Assembly: GCA_049999765.1 (NCBI GenBank)
Contig: JBNGIQ010008311.1
Span: 1 to 58,309 of the forward strand
DNA length: 58,309 nucleotides
Direction: 5' to 3'
DNA from: Phaeoceros laevis
Lineage: Eukaryota > Anthocerotophyta > Anthocerotopsida > Notothyladales
Shown here: positions 11,850 through 25,340 of the stretch, in pieces
How positions within the stretch are numbered: position 1 is the first letter of the stretch
Layout of the letters: the number at the start of each line of letters is the position of its first letter
The notes under the pieces: model-generated
Databases searched by the model: none
Told to the model about the DNA's origin: nothing
What the model saw: only the letters and a program-made list of their open reading frames with translations
Translations under genes and position numbers: made by a program

Positions 11850-13710
11850 TGCGCTTCTAACCTTTTAACCTTCAGCCGCTCCACCACCCAACTCATTTCA
11901 TCATATTCCAGTATGGGCGCCCGCCCGCCGTATCTGGAACTCTGATATGGGCTATGGGAACACGTTTGCAGTTTTCAAGAATCGTCTCTCATCGACCTCT
12001 ACTTTCCCCAAAGATATAAATATTAAATCCTTCCTTGTCAAGCCACAATCTAACCAGGAGTTGAGTTTCCCCAACCGCGCCACCTTGGCGAGATGTGATT
12101 GGAGCCAGTTTCCTATACGTGCCACTTCAGATCAAGCCAATTGTAACCTCGCCGAACCTATATGAACGCCAATACAACTGTGCCGTACGTGTGTCCGGTC
12201 CCATGTGCCGAGTCCCGGGTGGGGCGGCGGTGATTACGGGCGAGTTGGAGCTCCCCATTGGGCATGGCGCTGGCGTCTATAGGCGCATGTATGGGCATGC
12301 CCCCGTCTGCTCCCACCACCTGGAGTGGCAGGTTTTTTGTTTGTCCCTCCCGTTTGTCTGCTCGTCTAGTTACTTGTGTGGATATGCCTGAAGAATCGCA
12401 TCAGAATATTCCTTATCTGGAGTCAAGTTCGGCTAAGAATGGCACGCTGCTAGTGGCTAGCCTGCTACAGTTAGAACATCGGACATCGAGTGAGGTTGTT
12501 AGGGCGAAAGATGCATGCATCAGCGGAGGAGAGGAGACGTAATCTACCCTTGCACAGGATGTCAACGGGAATCATCGATATCAGACACTGCACCTCGGAA
12601 ATTGTTTTAGGCATTGATCTGAGAGAGCAGCGAGCGCAGTATGGCGAATCGGATGAGTCTGCTGACTCCGCTCCAGATTAGTCTGCTGGCACCATGCTGG
12701 CAGCAGTTTCATCCGTTGTAATTGCTACAATTCCGTACATATGCACCGAGATCCAGCAATCAGGGGAAGTATGCGTTACGAAGCTTACTGTGACTTTAGA
12801 GAATTCTATTGCTTGGAGAGGTGGAATTTATCGGATGAGCTTGCCCTGGTTTTGGAATCCGGAGTGATCTGTACTCGGAGCACATTCGTGTTTAGGTCTA
12901 GATACAGCTGGCTGGACACTGCACCGATCAAAATCTGGAGGAGTAAATTGCTCACAAATTGTGTTGTCTGTCACATCCATATTGACAATGTGCTGTGTGC
13001 CTGGCTGCACACTGAGATTTGCAAGTCTACGATAGATTCCTGAGCTGTGCGTCTAATGGATCAGATTCTGGAGTAGTGCTTTGTGGACTAACAACTGCGA
13101 ATGACTCTCACTCACTTCATGCTGGTGTGTGCAGATTAAAGAAATGCGAGTCTGTCATCATCCTGGCCTGGTCATCTCAACAGGTCTTGGCTTGTTTCAG
13201 TGGTAATATATGGCCAGAAAAGATGTCACCGTCCTGCACTGTGGCAGCGTGGAGCACTTTCCTGACGAAAAACAGAAGAACAGGAAGCTTTATTGCGTGC
13301 TTGTGGGTCCGATTGAAGGATTGAAGGGGGACACGTCCAGGCCAGCACCTAGGTGTGTTGCCAGCTGCCTTCCTAGGTCTGCAAGGTTAAATTGGAGTAT
13401 ACGTAACTGACGTCTGCACCACACTTCTATCCATTTCCAATATCCAACCCAGCTTGACCAGCTCATGGTCACATCTGCTAGTGCTGCAGTACGACGGTAG
13501 AAAGGTGCGTCTGCGGCTGGCAGTGCACACTGGAAGGAAATTGATGGTTGCTTACATGATTCAGCGGGATACTCCTTGTTTGTGTTCGAGGGGCCGGGCA
13601 TGCATGTTTCTCACACACACCAACTTGGAGAGTGGAAGGAATAGAATACAATAGAATAGGAACTTTACAAAAGGAAGGAAGTCTACAGAGAGGAGGAAAA
13701 GTGGTAGGGT
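11850..13710. other. Intergenic region, no gene recognised
   Basis: Open frames are short and unrelated to any family I know. The plus-strand frame 13210-13410 was examined because of its charged stretch (EHFPDEKQKNRKLY) but nothing supports it as an exon. Confidence 0.45.
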
Positions 13711-13718
13711 GTTAGATG

Positions 13719-14353
13719 CCCGTCTCTTAAAGTGACACAAGTATTGATGAGGGCTAGCGTGCGAGGTGCTGGGTCCGACTCCTTCTGGCACGCCCGTCTC
13801 TCTCTTGCGCACATGCGGGGCGTTGTGGGCAGGCCCATGGCCGCATGGCCCATGCACCCCCATACCCCCATGCCCATGCGCCTCCATGCCCCACCCCCAT
13901 GCGCCTACCTTAGGTCATACGCCCCTTGCGCCACGCCGTTGGGGGTTTCATGCGCCTCCATGCGGGTGAGGCACTGGCATGCGCCACCAACAAGCGGCGC
14001 CCAAAGGAGATCGCAAGAGGTGGAAACAAAAAAGTCCCCCATCCGAGTGTTGATCCGGGCCCAGGGCGCTTGACCTGAGAGTTCTTATCGAGTTCTTATC
14101 TCCCGAACGCTGGTATCCAGCCAACCTTCTCTGCCAGCAATGTTTAGTTGATTTCTTTGTTACTTAAACAATTTCATGGCTCGCGGCACGGGCCATGAGC
14201 ATGCGGGCATGGGGGTGCATGGGCCATGCGGCCATGGGCCTGGCCACAACGCCCCGCATGTGGGCAAGAGAGAGACGGGCGTGCCAGAAGGAGTCGGACC
14301 CAGCACCTCGCACGCTAGCCCTCATCAATACTTGTGTCACTTTAAGAGACGGG
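13719..14353. mobile_element. Non-autonomous TIR DNA transposon, 635 bp
   Basis: The ends are inverted repeats of 145 bp (13719-13863 and 14209-14353) that start cccgtctcttaaagtgac and differ at about two sites. The element is flanked by gttagatg at 13711-13718 and 14354-14361, a perfect 8-bp target-site duplication; if the following cc is assigned to the target it is 10 bp. Long inverted repeats with an 8-10 bp duplication fit a Mutator-like (MULE) or foldback element; an 8-bp duplication alone would also fit hAT. The interior is GC-rich, full of cccatgc/ccatgcg words, and encodes no transposase. Near identity of the arms points to recent insertion. Confidence 0.9.
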
Positions 14354-14361
14354 GTTAGATG

Positions 14362-16220
14362 CCAAAAGATGGCCCGTACCGGACCGACTGAATATTTTTC
14401 TCAATGCTTTCCTGGCCAGGCTACTTGGTTTCCACGTCAATGTGACCGTCTGTGACTGTCTGCCTTCCTGGCTGCCGGAATTACGACCTAAAACTGGCAC
14501 GCTGGAAGCTGTGTTTATGTTGATTCTGAGGTTGAAATATTCGGATTCCTGCGGTGTCCGGACAGCGTAACGCTTCGGGAAGGGCAGATACAGTACACCA
14601 CTGTAGAAGAGGAAGTTGGACAGTGGTTCATGCTGTGAGAAGAAGGAGAAGAAACCTTATTTTGGCCACACGCTGGGATAAGGATGAGGAGGAATGAGCG
14701 GAGGATGAATCAAGATTCAAGAGGGGCAGACAGGTCGGATGGAATCCGACTAAATTTAATAGGGAACATGGCAAGTGGCGGGAGATCGTCTGCTGGGTGA
14801 TGTACGAATTGTGACGCCTGCGAATCTATGAAAGTCGTTAGCTAGCCAGAAGGACCGCCACTTGCCTTCCGTCAACAGGGGACCAATTTCGTAGATGGCA
14901 TCGAGCCTGTTTCGACACGGTTTCCGCCACCAAAATAACAGCTGAAATTGCCCGCATCGACATCAGACTGAGCCAAGAATCTGGCTGTTGAGGAGACAGC
15001 CTTGTCTGATTTTTACATGCAAGAAGTAGAGGACTTGGCAGATTTAGCTGCCCTGTATGCCAAGAAGGTTAGGATTGAGTACTTAGAAGCACTGACTCTA
15101 GATAGCTGCTGAGTTTAGAACATCACTGACCCTAGAAACATGCCCGTTCTAGAGACATCTCCTTTTCCTTCAACTGTGATATTTTTCACAAAAAAAAAGA
15201 ATCTGGCCATTTACAATGTTTCACGGAGAAGTAGACCTAGGCTTCCATGTACCAGCAGCAGACGGAATTCCTGTGCTGTGGGATAGATCTTTCATCCTCT
15301 GAGATCCACCTGGCTCGAAGAAGCAGCAGTTTCTCACGAGCTCACCCAATCTGGTTCACCATCCGCTGACAGGTAGGAAGGTTAATTATGAACTCTTCCT
15401 GGTTGCTCCAGAAGAGGCGCATCAACATCTCACAACTGTAGCCGGGCCTGCAGTGCAGTGCAGCGCAGTCAAGCATTTGCCTGATTCTCGTGCACGCCTA
15501 CCTCCACCACCGTAAAGAGCATCGCATCTCCTGTGGGCCTTCCAGATTGCTAGCAGGCGGAAGTCCTGTGTAGCTTGTCATCCTTTCAAATCACGTGCAG
15601 CTAATCTGGATCCACAGAGAAGGCTGCTGTGGCATCCATGGATTGACCCGAGTTTTATTAGATAGATCTGCTCTCAGATGGACGGTCATGACAGGTTTCT
15701 ACCTCCACCACCGCCTCATTTGGGCCAGGGGTTCATCGATCTCACAAGACTAGCACGTAGGCAGTTAGAATTTCTGTCAAACTCGTCACCTTATCAGATT
15801 GGTGTAGGCCTGGTGAAGGTAACAGACTGCACGCCACCAAACAAGTCATCGCAGGGCGCAAAGCAAGCGTTTTTCATTCGCACATTTACGCTTTGTTTTT
15901 TAGGCAGTGCGAGCAAGATGTGCCGTCTGGAGGAAGTAAACTACAGTAGCAGTCTAGTAGTCCGGGGGAGTACGATCACAAGCAACAACGGCCAGCACGC
16001 TAGTACAGCGGTATTGCAATAGGGCGACCCAAGTCCGGTACCTTGTGCACAGGTACATCGACCAAAAGCGCTTTTGCAGGGATGCTGCTTTTCTCATCTT
16101 TACTGTGCTGCAGAGGCTTTGAAAAGGGGGCCGTGTCGTCATACCCTACAGGACAGAATTTCCGCGACGGCACAGGTTCGGACACTCATGCTGGCCGAGA
16201 TGGCACAGGTTTACACGGCT
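14362..16220. other. Intergenic region, no gene recognised
   Basis: Nothing on either strand resembles a known protein, and frames are broken every 50-100 codons. I see no RNA gene. Confidence 0.45.
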
Positions 16221-16322
16221 GTCATTTTCCGAGAAGGGTGGGTTGTGCAGCTGTACAGCTTGACCAGAAATGTCATTTTCCGAGAAGAGTAGGTTGTGCA
16301 GCTGTACAGCTTGACCAGAAAC
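16221..16322. repeat. Tandem duplication, 51 bp x 2
   Basis: The unit gtcattttccgagaag...cagcttgaccagaaa is present at 16221 and 16272 with few mismatches. It lies just past the 3' end of the helicase gene, possibly in its 3' UTR. Confidence 0.85.
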
Positions 16323-16438
16323 ACGGCAGGCGTGCTTGAGAGGCTTTTGAGACTTGAGACTCGACAATCCGTCTCCTCAGTTACGAGATACTATAGTTGT
16401 CTCGGTTAGATAATATACATGGGATTCGGTGCCTATAA

Positions 16439-19400
16439 TCAGGCACGGAGCTTGAATGCTTTTTTGCGGCGCGAATTCTTCGAATAGAGGCTCGAGCTTG
16501 CGCTCACAGCCGGCCCAGAAAGCGCAGCCGCCTTTATTTTCTCGGCTACGTCCAGGAAACCCTCCTTGGAAGCCTCCTTTGCTGGCTGCTTGGTGATGGA
16601 CACTCCTGTCAACCATTCCAGGGCCACCTCACTTGCATTCCTTTCAGCTTGCTTCTTCCCAACTGCCGGCTGGCCGAGAAACACGTGCCCCTTCACTTCG
16701 ATCATGGACTGGAACTGGCTGCCCTTCATTTCCCTGGTCTTGTACACAGGCATTTTCTTGCTGGACTTCCGCAGGAGATTGAACAGAAGGGTTTTCACAT
16801 CAAGGAAGTCCGAGAGCTTGGGCGGCTCAACTTTTGGAGGCTTGCGACCGAATATCCATTTCCCTTCGCAGTCATCCGCGTGCACCAGGTCCATAACTGC
16901 TCTCATCAAATTGCCGCCTTCCTGATAAATATCGACTTCTGGGTTGGCAAGCTGCATCAACCGAAGACCAGCTCAGGGGTCACGTGATGCTCGATTGTTA
17001 CATCACCAAAAAGCTGGCCTACACAGTATTATGACCAAACAGTCCCGGCTTACCTTCTTTTGAAGAAGCTCATCCAGCTCTTCTCGAAGTTTCCAGATTG
17101 TGTCAGCCAGTTCTGGCGCCATAAAGAACTCCAAATATCCACCTTGCATTCGTAGGTGCCCAGGCTGCAAACAATTTGTTGACAGACATTAATTGTAAGT
17201 CCTCAGCTCCAGGACTGCCACAACTCCAAAGAGCAGCTCAGCCAGCTCAGGATACACACCTCCCCACCACGTTCTAATTGTCCACCAAACAAAAGAATCA
17301 TACTGTCCGAGATGCCAGTGGAGTCTCGGATAAACACACTCGAAGTTTTCAGCTTCTCATTGTAGACCAACCATGGATAATGCAGAACGGCTTCTTGTGC
17401 ATTGATTGATGACTGCACACAATTGTGAAAGAACCAACAAGGATTAGGGTGCCAGCTGAACAATTGAGTTGCAGTTGCCTCAAGAAACTCACACAAATAA
17501 ACAAAACTAGGAATGCACCAATTTGCTTTATTTCACAACATGACGACACACTTACGGAATGAAGAAGAACTTGCCCATCTTCCAGAGTCTTAAAGACCGT
17601 GGACCTTGTTTTATTCTGCAAGACAATATGAGAGTAAAACCTCCATCAGACATGTGAGACTGTGCAGTTCACGCTTATTTTACACGGTCGCTGACACACA
17701 GGGAACCAGCAGAACACTCACCACTGCAGATACAACTGCTGGGAACAAAGCAGCACAAATGACTCCACGCACTAAATCCCTGTCATGACTATACTCATCA
17801 CTTGCTCCCATTGCTTCTGCAAACCCAGACTCCTGTAACAAACTCATAAACTGCCGCCGCAGAGAAGCAATGCCCATGAGAGTCTGCATGGACAGAAAAT
17901 TTCGCCAGCAAAAATCGCCTGCATTTCCTTGCTTCATTGCATCCTGCCATGCTTCATATGCTCGCACTGTAGTCATGTGGTCGCTGAAATCATGGCCTGC
18001 AAATTTGTGCCTGGCTTGTTCTGAAAGCTGCAAGGTAGTTCACATGAGCACCTCCACTCACAAAATCATCTGCAAACAAACATAAATCTCTGCACAAATC
18101 TGAGGGATGATGCTAGAGAGCGATCTCCTTGAAACACCGACCTGCTTTTTGTCCATAGGCATCAGGAACGCATCTCTTGAGGTGCATGATGCAGCAATGG
18201 TGAGCACTGGATCCAGACACCGGAAAACAGCGCCTAGTATCAACATCTTGCCAAGCCTGGGCTCTATTGGCAGCACCGACAAGTGGCGACCTGGGGAAAC
18301 AGCACCGAAGCTAACAATCAGATAAGAGAACCTCCTATAATTTCATAACGTGCTACAACACATTTTCTTGCGGCAATCTCTTCCTATCAGTACAGCTTAC
18401 CCAGAGGGGTCAGCTCCTCAAATTCATCCAAAGCACCGATTGTTTTCAAAAGGTCCACCGAGTTTTTCACCTGCGTGAGCAGTAGTAGGAACGTCAAAAT
18501 TTCGCCAGGATACAGGCAAGGTGTGTGGTTGTCAGGCACTTACTGCAAGAGCTTCTGGTGGTTGCAGCGCTCTGGAGAGAAAAGCAGAAATATCCCCAAG
18601 TTGCAAACTCTTGATTTGCAAGCACAACGAGTGTAAGGGCGTCCGAAGCAATTCTGGCTGTTGATAATCAGGTAATGCATCGTGCACTGCTTTTGGATAT
18701 AAATGGTAACAGACCCCAGGTTTCACTCGTCCAGCCCTTCCTCGTCTCTGATCAATGAATATCAAACCAGGAATTAGAACCTTAAATAAATCTATACACA
18801 ACTAGGTCATTCTATCAACTTGAGCATAGATTCAAAGGAGCTGTGATACGTCGAAGAATATGACAACTGAGATTGCCACAACATCCTATCCACCGTGGTT
18901 TCGAACTTCTGCCACTTACTTGACGAGCTGATGCCTGAGAGATCCATGAAGTCAGTAAGCAAGGAGTATTGTTGAGTGCATCATATGCTGTTTCTTTGCA
19001 TTTGCCCGTATCCACCACAAAGACCACATCCGGGATGGTAATACTTGTCTCAGCCATGTTTGTTGCCAGCACAATTTTTCGCACACCCAACGGAGGTCTG
19101 TCAAAGATAAGTTTCTGTCTCACAAGAAAACCACCATTCACTCAGTGCACCTTCCTAGCATGCAACAGTTTTGTATGGCGTCTAGCCACTGAGGCTAAAG
19201 TGATACGAAAAGAAGATGCAGCTCATCAAATGAATCGAGTAAATCAATCGAACCTGTTCTGCAGTGCCCATTGATCCATGACATCCAAGCAGCTGGACTG
19301 ATCTTGTGTCACCTAATATGGGGTGGGCCTTCAAGAGATCCATCAGAGCCCCAATATCCTCCCATCCAGTCATGAATACCAGCACAGCACCCTCCCTTTC

Positions 19401-22399
19401 AGATCGACAGATATGACTCAACACCCTTATAATCAAGTTAAAACCTAAACCATCTCCAGTCCAACAAGACATGGATGCCTGAGTTCTATCACTGAAAGTA
19501 TTAAAGTTTTGCTCAGCCATCGCATCCTGCAATACAGAGAAGAACGTCACATTTCCGAAACACATGTTTCTGTGCAATAGTAGCAAAACCATTTGGCCAG
19601 CAACGATAAGTCTTGTTCAGGGGGTGGATGCTCACTTCAACCAAGCCCGTGAGGTTATTCTTCTTTTTCCGAGTGGCCAGTTGCCTGTACTTTTTCCATA
19701 TCTTATCTGATCCGTAGTCGTCCAATTGATTGATCGGAGTGAGTCTATGTCCTGTAACTTCCAGCACATCTTCAAGGAAGTGCGCCTCGACAGGATGCGT
19801 AAAGCCCTGAGCAGTCAACGACACATGATGTCAAAAATTTGACCCAACTTACAGAATCAATCAAGATAAATCTGCTTCGGAATATGCATCTATTCATGGT
19901 GACGACTCAAATGACTCTGCACCAAGCACAGAGTACACCAGTGCTTCTTACAGGTATGTGCATCATTGGTGCAGACTCGAAGTAAGAAGAGAAGAGCTCA
20001 GCGTTAAGAGTTGCACTCATGAGCAACAGTTTGAGATCGGGGCGGCGAGGTAGGACATCCTTCAGCACAATCAACAAGAAGTCTGCCACCCATATCTGCT
20101 GGTTAGAAAACAAAACTATAACAGTAAGACAACAGTTGCAAGCCTAAGTAGCATCCGGGAGACACAATCCTACCTTCATTCATGCCGCGCTCGTGAATTT
20201 CATCCACAATGACATGACTAATTCCATGCAAATCGGGGTCACTCATCAGACGGCGAAGCAGAACTCCTGTAGTGCAGAAGAGCAACTTTGTGTTGCTGCC
20301 CCTCATGCCCTCCAATCTGACTTTATAACCTACCTGCACGGCATATTCCAATTGCATGAGTCAGCATGTGATACTCCATAGATCACCGCACTAGGCACAA
20401 GATCATTGCACAGAGTAGAGTCCTGTACCGAGTCCCCAAGGTCCTCTCCCCTCTCAGCAGCAACACGTTCCGCGACCGATATGGCTGATATACGTCTTGG
20501 CTGAGTACAGATTATACTGCAACTAGATCCACGCCCAGCCTCAATTTCAGACTCCAATATATACTGCGGAAGTTGTGTCGTCTTACCACAACCAGTTTCT
20601 CCTGATATTACTAGCACCTGCACATATGTGTGGAGTAGCACAAAAAGAGTTGGAACATGCTCTCCTCACATAGGTGTTGGCTACTCTGTCTTCGCCTATT
20701 CTGCACAGATTGCACACACAATAGAACAAAGAAAACCTCCAGAAACTCACTGCCTAGCGATAATCAGACCTGATTCCGCGCAATAGCTGCAAGCAGTGCA
20801 TCCTTTTCCTTATGCGCTGGGAGGCTCCGTCTGAAGTTGGATATTTTTAATCCCTTCTCCGATTCCTGCAACACAGGCAACGGGCTCAGTATCCACCTAC
20901 TGCAAATGAGCAGCACCTGCCAAACAGTGCCTCCCTAGGCATGAAGAGGAAACCGAACCAAGTTGTCAGAACAAGAACCTGCCAGCTTCTTTGCTTCATG
21001 AGTAACCGCAAATTCCTTCTCTCCAGCACCTCGTCTGGAATAGCATCTGGCCTTGTCCTAAAAAACTCCTCTCTCCTCCACATGTCAGGCTCTGCCTGCT
21101 CCCCTCCGTCAACGATACGATCATCTACCTGGGAAGTCGCTTCATTGCTCGCAAGCCGCTGCTTCTTTTGATCAATGTGGTTGTCAAGAAGGCTGCCAAC
21201 CTCCTTCCAAACCATGTCAGAGATAGAGACCTGCAAAAACAACGATTGACAGCAGCGACTCAATATAAAAACATAGTGCAAGGAGGAAAGCATAGAAGAT
21301 AAACTGGAAAGCAGCATGCAGGCCCAACCTCTCGCTGAGGACGCCGGTCATCCAGATCAGGCCGGTAATTAGGCAGTGGCTCCTTACTGATGACCATCAC
21401 CCTCTCATACAGCTGACTGCACAGACCAGAAAATGCATCAAGACTCATGTCCTTCCTTAGCTAAATCCACCCAATGCACGGCAGAATGTGCTACAGAAAC
21501 ACACCCATAGAGCCCCAGCTCCTTCACTAAGTCCGTAATCTGAGGAAAATCGGCAAGATCTTTCTTCGCTCTCGATACGAGTTCTTTATCCGGGAGTCTC
21601 AAAAACTTGGCCAGCCTCGGCTTCCACGACTCCAAATCAACCAGCCGCACGGGTTCCTGCTAGCAAAATGACGAGCACCACTCGTCACTGTCCACGCCCA
21701 CATTGCTCCTCAACAAAACAACCAAAGCCGAGAATACCCATCCTCAGTCCATAGCACCTAGCTGCCAGGGAGTCACTACCCCTGAGGTTCTTTGCTAACC
21801 TTCTCATCACTAGACACCAAGTCGTCATCTGTAAAATCTTCTGCGTAGTGGTACGCTAAACCCCGGGTCTGCTGCTGCCTTGGCAAGAGAATCCCAACTC
21901 CCGACGATTGCAGAACAGTATTACCGCCCGCTGCGTGAGGCACAGACACGTCCGCAGCATACCCATCCAGCAACAGCCGCCTTTGGCACCTCACAGTCAC
22001 CACCCTAGTCCTCCTGAGCTGCAGCGTCCCTGCTGCTCTCAACCACGACAATCCCTCCACGAACGACGGCCTTGAGGCTGGCCATCCCCCCTGCAAAGAC
22101 GACTGGAGGACCGCTCTGCATTCCTCTATCTTGCTGCCAGCAGCTGCATCACTGCCAACGGCAGCCTCCGCATGACAATGAGCGACACGCACAGGCCGGT
22201 CCGCGATTCCGCACTCCCGAGTGTGTCGTAGGGGCGGGCGCAAGTCGGGCCGTCGCAGGAGGCGCCGCTGCGACTGGAACCGCACGAATTTCAGCATCGA
22301 CACCGATTGCAGCTCCAAAGACGCCGCCGAGAACTCGTCATGTAGCGCAGCAGTCTTGAGCTCGATCAGGGGGCTTCTGAGCATGAAATCCGCATGCAC
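16439..22399 (-). CDS. DExH-box RNA helicase with C-terminal dsRNA-binding domain
   Basis: Nineteen exons keep one frame throughout: 22399-21800, 21656-21505, 21416-21329, 21230-20979, 20865-20770, 20617-20429, 20333-20174, 20082-19952, 19806-19636, 19526-19254, 19114-18920, 18747-18544, 18470-18401, 18290-18142, 18027-17722, 17615-17556, 17412-17260, 17164-17054 and 16951-16439. The product has 1290 residues. Motif [10 protein letters not shown] is at 402-410, motif II DEIH at 503-506, SAT follows in exon 8, and motif [10 protein letters not shown] spans the exon 11/12 junction at 769-776. HA2 and OB-fold regions follow. A dsRNA-binding domain occupies about 1172-1236 ([26 protein letters not shown]). 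The order matches the plant DHX36-like DExH1/3/5 group, which unwinds RNA using ATP. An alternative in-frame ATG at 22297 (residue 35) would begin [17 protein letters not shown], an Arg-rich stretch like a mitochondrial presequence. No lesion is seen. Confidence 0.95.
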
Positions 22400-23870
22400 C
22401 TGCCGATATTCCCGGAAGCACCAAAGCCCAGCCCCCGATCACAGACACCAATCTGAAACTGGTGGCAATTGCGGGCAATGTTGGTTCATTCGTGGCGTTG
22501 GGGGTTGGGTTGGGCTGAGCTGAGCTGCGCCACAAGTCCAAGGTCCCAAGTTTGCGGTTAGTGTGCGCACCCGCAGCCATGCCCAACTGCCGGCGGGACC
22601 CTAAAGCCTTGCCAAATCCAGGGTTTAGTCGTTTCGTTTGTAGTTTCCAGCGTAAAACGAGGTGTGTGTGTGATTATTGCTTGATATCCGGGCAAGGTCT
22701 TGGAGGATGCAGGAACTGGCAGAGGAGGCCACAGCTGCAGCAGCCATTACGACGTCATCGTTGCCGGACCTCGAGCTTGTGGCCAACAGCGGCGTGGACC
22801 GCCGAGTCTACCAAAAAGACTTGGTCGCGGAGTGTAACGCCGGGAAGAGAAAATGAGCTTCTACCATCCATGGAGGATGCACTACCATCCACAATGGCGC
22901 ATGGGGTCTGCCACCAGGCCATTAGTGGAAGCTCTTGGGGTCTCGACTCCTGTGAGGCTAAAATCTGAGGCTGAATTGGCCTGCACCGCCGGCGCCGCCC
23001 GCTCAGGATCATCCGCGAAATCTGGCTTTACGGTACTGGCAGCTTTGGTTTGTGCTCTATCTTTGCCGCGATTCGGTCGGACATCAGCCGCGAGCAATTC
23101 GGAGACTTCCGTCGTGTTCATTCCCGTGAAGAAGTGGTGACGCAATGATGGGCACGCATTTTGCTCGTTGGGCGCCTAACTCCAGCTCCAGCTCTGTCTC
23201 CCTGAGCACTCAATGTGGCGTGTCCTAGGCCTGCTCTCAAGGAGTCGTGCATTGCTGTGAACTTGGGAGGCATGTTTTTTGTCCCGAGTGAACACCGGGG
23301 GTGGGTAAGAATCAGAACGTCTGCTTATTGGCAGTGCTCCGCTCTGGAGCTCTCTGCTCTAAAGAGTGTTACCTACCTGAAGAGAGTGTAGACGTGTTCC
23401 CGGAGCGGACCGGCACACAAGTACGATGGGCCAGCTTTGGAGAGGATGAGTTGCTGGAAGTGCCCCGAGGGCTGTAGAGGATGAGGAATGTTGCCGCTTT
23501 CGCGCCATTTGTAGGTGCGTAACCTGACCTGCACCAGCTAGGTGCCAGTGCCTGTTTATTGGGTTGCGCCAGAGAGCCTCACCATTGTTGCCTCCTCCCA
23601 AAGGTGCGGCTGGAAGTCAAGAGGAAAACTCTGGGAGCAAGGGACATGGGAATTCGCTTCGTTTTGGGATGATTTTCATGATCTCCTTGGTGGTTTTGTG
23701 ACTACCAAGATAGGACTTGGCAGCCTTCTCTACTCGCAATGGACACGAACTAAAAACGTTTGCGAAGTCAGAGTATCTCCGGGGTTAGCTTCTTCTCCAT
23801 GCCGGGGAGTGGCCCAAGTTGTGGCTGCGTTTGCTCCCCGGGTGACTGGACTGACGGGTGGCTTGTCGGT
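22400..23870. other. Gene-poor stretch upstream of the helicase
   Basis: Contains the presumed helicase promoter. A plus-strand 49-codon frame at 22707-22856 (MQELAEEATAAAAITT...) and frames around 22850-23150 are open but resemble nothing I know and have no supported continuation. Confidence 0.4.
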
Positions 23871-23875
23871 ATAGG

Positions 23876-24205
23876 AGCAAGCTGATTATGTTTCAAGGTT
23901 CAGGGACGCAAGCAACTCCGGATGGATCCATCCTCCAAAGGCATTCTCAAGAAGGCGGAAGTGTTGATGATGAAAGACACCATAGGGATCTGGACTGGGG
24001 GCTACGTACGGTGTTGTTGATCAGTACCCGTATGCTGTGAAGAACCTAAGCAGAGGGTGTTTGACAATGGCCGTGGTTTTGAGCGAGAGCTGGAGACTCT
24101 GAGCGACATCCAGCACCGAAACCTGCCACTTTTGGAAGGTACTTCGGTACTCCGCAAGTGAATCTCCTGGTTTATGACTTGGTGGCTGATGGCAGTCCTT
24201 GACGA
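23876..24205 (+). pseudogene. Receptor-like kinase fragment (FEI-like), degenerate
   Basis: Broken reading frames spell, in order, recognisable parts of a plant LRR receptor kinase: SKLIMFQG at 23876-23899, then a juxtamembrane-like ILKKAEVL, a glycine-loop region (IGIWTGGYV), YAVKNLSRG with the ATP-binding lysine, GFERELETLSDIQHRNL of the alpha-C region, and NLLVYDLVADGSP of the hinge. At least three frameshifts and two stops separate the pieces. The spacing fits subdomains I-V of the kinase. The juxtamembrane motif KLIMFxG followed by ILKK is typical of FEI-type kinases. No downstream catalytic HRD or DFG segment remains. This is a dead, truncated copy; whether it was processed or duplicated cannot be told. 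Confidence 0.7.
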
Positions 24206-24256
24206 TCATTTGCACGGGATGGGCATGGGACTAATTCCTGTCACGGGCCAGCAACA

Positions 24257-25340
24257 CGCTGGTCCCTTACGGATTAAGGTTGGCGCTGGTCCCTTACGGA
24301 TTAAGGTTGCTATTAGAATTAAGGCCATCCGGGCTAGCCGAAGCCCCCAACAATGGAGTTCGGCAAATCATTAACACACACGCGCGACCTGGCACATGGG
24401 GCCCACCTCCAGCCATGCCGTTGCCATCCTCGGCCATGACATGCCCCTAACCCTTTCGCCCGTACCCGCCGCACCTCCTCTCACTACCGTGTACGCACGC
24501 GACTCCCCGCATACGCCATGGCGGCACTGCCACGCAAGCACCGCCACGCGGGCACCGCCACGCAAGCACTGCCACACCAGCACTGCCACGTAAGCAACAA
24601 GTACAATGCCATTTCAAACCCGAACCTCTGTTCATTTGAAATGCAAACTCTCGACGAACAACAAACCTCTGTTCATTTGAAATGCAAACTCTCGACGAAC
24701 AACAAACCAAGACGGTGAGGGCGATCGGAATCACGAGGTGTTGCACTCATGGAGGCACTGCTACTCAGTGACAAGATGGTAGGAGGCATCACGAGCAAGC
24801 CTTATTCCCACCATCACGAGCAAGCCTTATTGATCATAGTCAATACTATACAAGATTCATACGCGCGCACATAGGTATGGCTTGCTATGATTGAGTGCTT
24901 TACCTCGATTCATACGCGCGCACATAGGTATGGCTTGCTATGATTGAGTGCTTTACCTCNNNNNNNNNNTACGCGCGCACATAGGTATGGCTTGCTATGA
25001 TTGAGTGCTTTACCTCAGTTTCTAGGTGCTTGCCATGATTTCGCATGTAGTGAATTCACATGGTAACTTAGAGGTTGCACTCCTAGTTCCAATCATTTCC
25101 CAGCAAGATACTCTCGGCGCTTCTACCCGTTCTATCATTTCCTAACAAGATACTCTCAGCGCTTTTGCCCTATCACCAAGGCACGAGGAGTCACCACAAG
25201 GTACCGTCTCTACCAGGATTTGTTCATGACGACCCTACTTAACCCTACGTCACCATTAAATTTTGCAAGTGTGCAAACACATTTTTTGTCACCATTAAAT
25301 TTTGCAAGTGTGCAAACACATTTTTTTTCACCAAAGTTCA
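24257..25340. repeat. Cluster of short tandem duplications, with a 10-N gap
   Basis: Four independent doublings are visible: cgctggtcccttacggatta near 24257 and 24283; a 41-bp unit at 24623 and 24664 (aacctctgttcatttgaaat...); a 53-bp unit gattcatacgcgcgcacata... at 24854 and 24907 with a third copy after the Ns at 24970; and a 39-bp unit at 25249 and 25288 (gtcaccattaaattttgc...). A CGCAAGCAC/CCGCCACGC word repeat lies at 24520-24595. The N run at 24960-24969 falls within the 53-bp array, so copy number there is unreliable. Confidence 0.85.
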
